Below the pieces are notes generated by a model. The model was not told where the DNA came from. It saw only the letters and a program-made list of their open reading frames with translations, and did no database searches. Shown here one piece after another: positions 58,701-62,576 of a DNA stretch of 62,576 bases; positions within the stretch are counted from its first letter, which is position 1; every line of letters starts with the position of its first letter. This DNA comes from an uncultured Eubacteriales bacterium (GTDB lineage Bacteria > Bacillota > Clostridia > Peptostreptococcales > Anaerovoracaceae). The position numbers and the translations under genes were made by a program. Location: positions 1-62,576 of the forward strand of contig CACYFF010000011.1 of NCBI GenBank assembly GCA_902773665.1. Direction: 5' to 3'.

Positions 58701-59844
58701 CAACGCCGGGCAGCAATGAGCGGTCGTTCCCGATGTGGATCATCACCTGCGCGCTCGTACCGAGGTTGACGTCCAAACCGGCCAGGCCGTCCTGAAGCGC
58801 AAAGACCGCGCCCGCGTCCTGGGTCAGATACAGATCACCTTTACTGTTTACGAAATCGAACTTGCCAATATTCCGAATGGTCGGCGTTCCCAGGAACGTG
58901 AGGGTCTCCAGGCTCTCAAAGGTCGTCTTGACGCTCTCCAGGAATGTGACGCTCGCAGCGCCGCCGATCGTAGCAATCCCGCTGATCGCACTGATATTAT
59001 CGAATTCTGAGGTGCCGTTCAGCAGCGAGGTGCCGCTGATGCTCGCTCCGCGTGTGAAGCCGTGGACCGTGGCGTCCGTAACCGTAAGTGTTTCGGAATA
59101 TCCGGAATTCAAATACGCTGCATCGTTGATCACAGCGCCGTCCTTGATTACGATAGGCGACTTGTTGCTGCTGTTGCCGATCGCTACGCCGGATTTTGCA
59201 TCCTGTGCATTTACCGTCGTACCTTCGCCGGTGATTGTGATCGTGCCTTTGTTGGCGTAACGATCCGTGTACAATTCTTTAAGTTTCGCCGTTGCGCCGC
59301 CGGAGATTTCGACCGTGCTGGGATTCATTGTTTGTCCTTCGACAGATGCTTTCTCCGAGATCTTGACGGAGCCACTGCCGCTGACGGAATACGTAAAAAC
59401 AAGCCGGCTGCCTTCACCGGTAACCGTCACGCCGCCGACTTTGTCAAGATACATACTGTAAACGCTCAGCACCGCCCCTTCCGTGACAGAAACCCTGCCC
59501 TTCAGGGCGGACCACGACGCTCCCAGGGATCCCGTGCTTTCCACGGATCCGGGACCTTTCAGCGTAAGCAGGATTCCCGCTGCGGGCACCAGGTTGTAGC
59601 TCGCACCCGCGATCGTATGATCGTTCAGATCGATCACGGAATCCGCCGTTACGTTTATGTTCGCCGTAAGCGTAATATCGCCGGCAAGTTCGATCTCGCC
59701 GCCGGAAGCCAGTGCGGCTATCAATTCCGCTTCGTTCGAAACGGATGTCGCTGCATACGCCGTCAGCGTCACGCCCGGCACAGAGCCGATCAGCATGAAC
59801 AGCACGAGCAGTATGCTCATTACTCTTTTCCTTGTTCGGTTCAT
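55705..59844 (-). CDS. Large SLH-anchored adhesin-like protein, 1379 residues
   Basis: The signal peptide (MNRTRKRVMSILLVLFMLIGSVPG) is followed by a beta-helix-like N-terminal region (about 25-620: AELIAALASGGEIELAGDITLT, then many short polar repeats). Next come two Listeria-Bacteroides (Flg_new/InlB-type) repeats, each with GYxFxGWNTEADGSG and LTLYAQW (about 660-800), a carboxypeptidase-regulatory-like domain (TNWKGVEITGITTDLEGKFTV), an alpha/beta domain, a divergent bacterial Ig-like repeat (SPADHGSVEADKKTAAKDETVTL), and three C-terminal SLH domains (ISGYPNGTVRPEGNITR, MAGYPDGEFKPDQMITR, ITGYSDGTFVPAGYITR). I chose ATG 59844, with GGAGG upstream. A surface adhesin is likely; the ligand is unknown. 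Confidence 0.93.
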   Translation of the reverse strand: MNRTRKRVMSILLVLFMLIGSVPGVTLTAYAATSVSNEAELIAALASGGEIELAGDITLTANINVTADSVIDLNDHTIAGASYNLVPAAGILLTLKGPGSVESTGSLGASWSALKGRVSVTEGAVLSVYSMYLDKVGGVTVTGEGSRLVFTYSVSGSGSVKISEKASVEGQTMNPSTVEISGGATAKLKELYTDRYANKGTITITGEGTTVNAQDAKSGVAIGNSSNKSPIVIKDGAVINDAAYLNSGYSETLTVTDATVHGFTRGASISGTSLLNGTSEFDNISAISGIATIGGAASVTFLESVKTTFESLETLTFLGTPTIRNIGKFDFVNSKGDLYLTQDAGAVFALQDGLAGLDVNLGTSAQVMIHIGNDRSLLPGVARYEGEVLPYDFACYEGSVKRNTGDFTAYYGYEEKSAAVFESGENMLQMTTPACKIERSGSTIEYYTIHEAFADAKQGETIELLRNVTYGNSVVLPASSGVTEYSLELAGYGLTSNTNQHYDNDHIPFVINSGMTLNITDSTEEQTGYIQTDDYEYPMMFNAGTVIIDGGIYCGLLCGAGYSGIDPGYGALNNGYKSIGSDGVYVIKDAYIYHDKDDATRESNGAPSYSLESLSYITLAEHARVDEDFERGDWVNDFYPFTHITNKVIVEFDRNEGRGYMDRQRVPIGEAEALNECTFTRDGYAFTGWNTEADGSGTVYADKETVKLSNNLTLYAQWKPAVTVTFDANGGEGTMDDQVIAEGAPTILTANTLTREGYTFKGWNTEADGSGTAYADKAEVTLDADVTLYAQWEENQTEPITPEEPETTGDLVGEVVEPDPADPTKEIYTTGAAITVTNWKGVEITGITTDLEGKFTVDDLEEGDYNVIAEKDGVKATVIVTIIGGATNTIKITMPEAEKNSVLDNSKAGAYAPVVGGLDTIAQKETIPSDATKLTITLTVTDESNIPAEKKAQFDDEVAQIEALDEAQDQTIIPLDLKLEKTIIGGAEAGTTDIGGTNDEILTIIIPFDSTDKENVTVYRFHSGDQKAEVMKASSSNANEGFKVSDDSITVFAKRFSTYAIGYDNKVTPSPTPSTGGGTSGYDVTVSPADHGSVEADKKTAAKDETVTLTVKPDNGYTLDTLKVTAKDGTEIEVTRKADGSYSYKQPDSKTTVEATFKLAFATPDVTGVADMLITEDHIIYISGYPNGTVRPEGNITRAETATMFYNLLRDKSVTAEKTFPDIEEDAWYTKYVGVLAGKGIMAGYPDGEFKPDQMITRAEFAAVATLFAKEANGGKTFSDVPKGYWAEKNIATAAEYGWITGYSDGTFVPAGYITRGEAATIVNLMLGRVADRTYIDAHRSGLMQFSDLKDDTKWYFYNMHEAINAHDYTMDGAIESWK

Positions 59845-60017
59845 AGGTCCTCCAATTATGTATTGATCAAAAAATGACAACGGTTCGTACTGTTAATTGT
59901 AGAAAAACCCGTTTGCCAGAACAACGGAAGGTTTCAGAACGAAACATTTCCAGAGCTTCTTTTTTGTTATGATAAAATAGAGAAAATGTATTCCATTCTC
60001 TTTTGGGGGAAGCATTT

Positions 60018-60617
60018 ATGTCGCATTCGGAAACGTTTGGAAACAAAATCAAGGAATTGCGCGAATCGAAAGGCATCACGCAGATCCAGCTCGCCGACCG
60101 GATGAAGGTGTCGAGAAGCACCATCGCGAACTGGGAAGTGGGCAACCGCCTGCCGGATCTCAGCATGCTGGCGCGCCTGGCAAAAGCGCTGGAGACAGAA
60201 CCTTACGTTCTGATCGACGAGCTGAGTCAGCCGCAGGAACAGGCGAACTGCATCGTTGCGGAAGACTCTCCCGTGATGCTGAACGGCTTTGTGCGCATGC
60301 TGCAGGAAGAACTGCCCGGAGCAAGGGTCCGGGGCTTTGCCGATGCGAAGAGCGCCATGGAATTCGCGCACTCCAACCCCGTCGCCATCGCCTTTTTGGA
60401 CATCGAACTGGGCGGCCAGGACGGACTGTCGCTGGCCAACGCTTTGACGGAGATCAATCCGCGGGTCAACATCATCTTTCTGACGGGTCACGCGGAATAT
60501 AAAGGAAGCGCGCTGGACATGCACTGCAGCGGCTATATCATGAAACCCCTTACGCCGCAGAAGATCCACAACGAGATCGACCATCTGCGCTATCCTGTCC
60601 GGGGGTTGTCCTTATGA
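60018..60617 (+). CDS. Response regulator with N-terminal XRE HTH and C-terminal REC
   Basis: A 199-residue protein. The N-terminal ~65 residues are an HTH_3 domain (GNKIKELRESKGITQIQLADRM, VSRSTIANWEVGNRLPD). Residues about 78-195 form a receiver domain: acidic pocket VAEDS, phospho-acceptor Asp in AFLDIELGG (about 127), Thr in IIFLTGHAEY and Lys in YIMKPLT. The usual order in response regulators is REC first. ATG 60018 has GGGGGAA upstream; an in-frame TTG at 60003 is the alternative. Its stop overlaps the kinase start by 4 bp. Confidence 0.93.
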   Translation: MSHSETFGNKIKELRESKGITQIQLADRMKVSRSTIANWEVGNRLPDLSMLARLAKALETEPYVLIDELSQPQEQANCIVAEDSPVMLNGFVRMLQEELPGARVRGFADAKSAMEFAHSNPVAIAFLDIELGGQDGLSLANALTEINPRVNIIFLTGHAEYKGSALDMHCSGYIMKPLTPQKIHNEIDHLRYPVRGLSL

Positions 60618-62356
60618 AAACGCTGAAAGAACATCTGCCCGCCTTCGCGCTGGCGGTCCTGGCTGCGCTGAGCATCCTGCTGGTAACCGCCATCCACCGG
60701 AATCCGGGCCTCGTACACTACGCCTACGCTCCCTACTCTTTCTGGATCCTGCAGCCGGACGAAGTCGTTGAAGAGCCGGTGCCGGACTATGCCGGCGTGC
60801 AGAGAACGTACACGTTTACCCTGCCGGAGGGATCCGCCGCGAACATCGGCGCGCGGATCTGTTTCTATCTGCGGCATACGACGGCCAGCCTGTTCATCGA
60901 AGGGACGGAGCTCACCTACGATTCCTCAGAGACGGATAAACCGCATATCGGCCATACGCCGGGGAATTACTGGGTCACCGTGCCTGTGCGCAGCAATTAT
61001 GCCGGCGCCAGACTGCAGGTGACGCTTACGCCCGTCTTCCGCAGCGTGATGGACGAGACACCGGTCTTTTATCTGATCGGACACGAACAGCTTCTGAATA
61101 TGATCCTGCTGCCGCAGGATGCACCTTTGCTGTTTATCAGCGCGATCGCGCTGATGGCGGGCATTTTCCTCTGCGTGCTGGCTTTCGTATTGCCGCTGAC
61201 CAAAGAGGACCGGCATCACATCGTTCTGCTGGGAGCGCTGGCGGTCTGCGCCGCCTGCTGGAAACTGGCCAATCTGCCTTCGCTCGCCCTTGCGCTGGAC
61301 AGCCGCGGCTGGAACAAGGAGATCTGGTATTTCGGCGCCGTCATGTACATGCTGATGCTGGTGCTGTCTCTGTGCTTCCTGCTCTCCATGCGGGAAAAAG
61401 CAGGCGGACGGATCGGAAAAGCCTGCTATTCTGCAGCGCTGGCAACGGCGATCCTGCTGGTCGTGCTGCAGATCTTCAATATCGTGGAACTGCACGACGT
61501 GCTGATCTGGTTCGGGGTCGGGCTTGCCGTCCTGCATTTTCTGGCGCTGTTTGAGCAAAAACCGTCCCGCAGCGAATTGCTGTGGCTGCTGCCGTTCTTC
61601 CTGACGATGGGCATCGACATGCTCTACTACCTCTCCACGGGAAGCATCCAGCACGCGCCGTTCTTCATGGTCTGGACGGTGTTCAACCTGTTCGTGCGCG
61701 GCTTCGGCTTTATCCGCAGCGCCCTGATGCGTGAACAGCTGCTGCGCAAAAGGGAAGAGGAACTGCGCGAGGCAAAAGTGCAGAGCATGATCAACCAGAT
61801 CCGTCCGCACTTTATCTACAATACGCTCTCCTCGATCTATCTGCTGTGCAAGGATGACCCGCACAGGGCCATGGACGTCATCGGCGATTTCACGTCCTAT
61901 CTGCAGGCGAATTTTACCGCGATCGCGGCGAAAGACCCGATCGAATTCAACGAAGAACTGCGCCACACCAAGGCATATATAGCCGTCGAAACCATGATGT
62001 ACGGCGACAAGCTCAGCGTGGAATACGATGTGCCTTACACGGCCTTCCTGCTGCCGCCGCTCACGCTGCAGCCCATCGTGGAGAACAGCATTCTGTACGG
62101 CGTGGCCCGCAGCGGAAATCCGGAGAAGATCACGATACGGACGAGCCGGGATGCTGCCGGCACCTGTCTGACGGTGGAAGACGACGGCACAGGCTATACG
62201 CCGCAGCTTCCGGACTCCAGGAAGGAAGCGCACGTAGGTCTGCAGAACGTCCGGGAACGCCTGGAACTTCTGTGCGGCGGAACGCTGGACATCGCAGCCC
62301 GTCCGGACGGCGGGACCGTCGTAACGATCTTCATCCCGGACAGGAATGCATCCTGA
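60614..62356 (+). CDS. LytS-like sensor histidine kinase with 7TM-DISM-like sensor
   Basis: A 580-residue membrane kinase. One TM anchor (FALAVLAALSILLVTAI) precedes an extracytoplasmic beta domain (about 35-170: TFTLPEGSAANIGARICFYLRHTTASLFIEG), then about seven TM helices (180-375) of the 7TMR-DISM type. The cytoplasmic part has the His_kinase motif INQIRPHFIYNTLSS (His about 399) and a HATPase_c domain (LQPIVENSILYG, DDGTGYTP, GLQNVRERLELL). It is coupled to the HTH-REC gene by an ATGA overlap, forming a two-component system. The signal is unknown; surface-layer or glycan sensing is one guess from the neighbouring adhesin. Confidence 0.93.
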   Translation: MKTLKEHLPAFALAVLAALSILLVTAIHRNPGLVHYAYAPYSFWILQPDEVVEEPVPDYAGVQRTYTFTLPEGSAANIGARICFYLRHTTASLFIEGTELTYDSSETDKPHIGHTPGNYWVTVPVRSNYAGARLQVTLTPVFRSVMDETPVFYLIGHEQLLNMILLPQDAPLLFISAIALMAGIFLCVLAFVLPLTKEDRHHIVLLGALAVCAACWKLANLPSLALALDSRGWNKEIWYFGAVMYMLMLVLSLCFLLSMREKAGGRIGKACYSAALATAILLVVLQIFNIVELHDVLIWFGVGLAVLHFLALFEQKPSRSELLWLLPFFLTMGIDMLYYLSTGSIQHAPFFMVWTVFNLFVRGFGFIRSALMREQLLRKREEELREAKVQSMINQIRPHFIYNTLSSIYLLCKDDPHRAMDVIGDFTSYLQANFTAIAAKDPIEFNEELRHTKAYIAVETMMYGDKLSVEYDVPYTAFLLPPLTLQPIVENSILYGVARSGNPEKITIRTSRDAAGTCLTVEDDGTGYTPQLPDSRKEAHVGLQNVRERLELLCGGTLDIAARPDGGTVVTIFIPDRNAS

Positions 62357-62383
62357 GCTAACGCAAACCAACTATCAGACATG

Positions 62384-62416
62384 AAAAAAGCAGCACCGCA
62401 AAGATGCTGCTTTTTT
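62384..62416. terminator. Bidirectional intrinsic terminator
   Basis: AAAAAAGCAGCA/TGCTGCTTTTTT with a 9-nt loop. It ends the kinase transcript and also faces the rpsI remnant. Confidence 0.92.
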
Positions 62417-62437
62417 GCATGGTCGTCCGACTCGAGA

Positions 62438-62485
62438 TTAACGCTTGGAGAACTGGGAAGCTCTTCTGGCCTTCTTCAGACCGTA
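62438..62485 (-). pseudogene. rpsI: 3' end of rpsI (ribosomal protein S9), likely att remnant
   Basis: The last codons read YGLKKARRASQFSKR and a stop, the near-invariant C-terminus of S9 (YGLKKARRAPQFSKR). Upstream of the Tyr the sequence is unrelated and a stop codon appears in frame nine codons before the Gln. Ribosomal protein 3' ends, rpsI among them, are known integration sites of tyrosine-recombinase elements. The last ~90 bp of the window would then be the end of such an element. A contig join is the alternative. Confidence 0.75.
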
Positions 62486-62576
62486 CTGCGCTAAAATCGC
62501 ACTCGGAAGCCCTTGATATTACTGGCTTTGCGAGCTTTTCGAAATTTGGTGCCCCACCACTTAACTACTGTCTTTT
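62486..62576. other. Right edge: no gene recognised
   Basis: Ninety-one bases with no recognisable coding sequence on either strand. If the rpsI segment is an attachment site, this is the terminal part of an integrated element lying to the right. Confidence 0.4.

Noticed and set aside
1..62576. CRISPR array, tRNA or rRNA genes
   Set aside because: No regularly spaced direct repeats apart from the 23-bp iterons, which have no spacer-sized unique units; no cloverleaf or rRNA-like stretch recognised by eye.

Overview
The window looks like chromosomal DNA of an anaerobic, spore-former-type Firmicute (Clostridia-like). Five genes encode proteins with S-layer homology (SLH) domains (1-411, 13303-14136, 44191-45396, 48139-49764, 55705-59844). 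Other pointers are lipoproteins with classic lipoboxes, strong GGAGG ribosome sites, a CD1871A-type CXXC peptide next to a ferredoxin-type membrane protein, an AtuA/CitMHS catabolic cluster and a LytS-like kinase. The DNA is mostly GC-rich; the 3800-4700 and 13300-16550 stretches are visibly more AT-rich and look accessory. No tRNA, rRNA or CRISPR array was recognised. Species is not determinable from what I see.

Layout. 1-411 is the start of an SLH protein running off the left edge. 604-4740 is an accessory patch: an AAA/DUF4143 ATPase, four 23-bp iterons, a tyrosine integrase, a 5'-truncated Rpn-type nuclease, a candidate small RNA, and a GNAT-like gene with a small partner. 4812-9271 is a surface acylation operon (GT-C-like membrane protein, MBOAT, SGNH). 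9387-12868 has an NSS transporter, a degenerate P-loop/DUF697-like protein, a zinc ribbon and pyroglutamyl peptidase. 13303-19501 holds a small SLH protein, an unlisted type I toxin-antitoxin locus and a three-gene operon (PLD-helicase-DUF3427, pore-like helical protein, helical protein) that resembles an uncharacterised defence system. 19555-22812 has Tag, two lipoproteins (one a double cystatin) and SfsA. 23121-24500 has a nitrilase and a scar joining fragments of fbpB-type and pgi genes.

24462-29715 is an amino-acid ABC transporter operon reading into PfkB, BtpA-like, MBL and NUDIX genes. An amidohydrolase (30182-31777) is flanked by two inverted copies of a ~180-bp highly structured element whose differences mostly preserve base pairing. 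32131-38084 holds a TolC-like secreted protein and an AtuA/CitMHS catabolic operon with its enhancer-type regulator and three copies of its probable operator. 38182-45396 encodes a ~2000-residue surface protein and its SLH partner. 45478-49764 has LysO, an ECF sigma/anti-sigma pair and an SLH-anchored phosphatase. 49873-55591 has a CXXC peptide and ferredoxin pair, small membrane and hypothetical genes, a GNAT and a deleted ferredoxin-like pseudogene. 55705-59844 is a large SLH adhesin-like protein; 60018-62356 is an HTH-REC/LytS-like two-component pair. The right edge carries 16 codons of the rpsI 3' end, likely an attachment-site remnant.

Repeats form a second layer: at least two families of short palindromes (GGGGACGGTTC..., and TGTATCG...CGATACA) occupy intergenic gaps, and one half-copy lies in frame inside the MBOAT gene.
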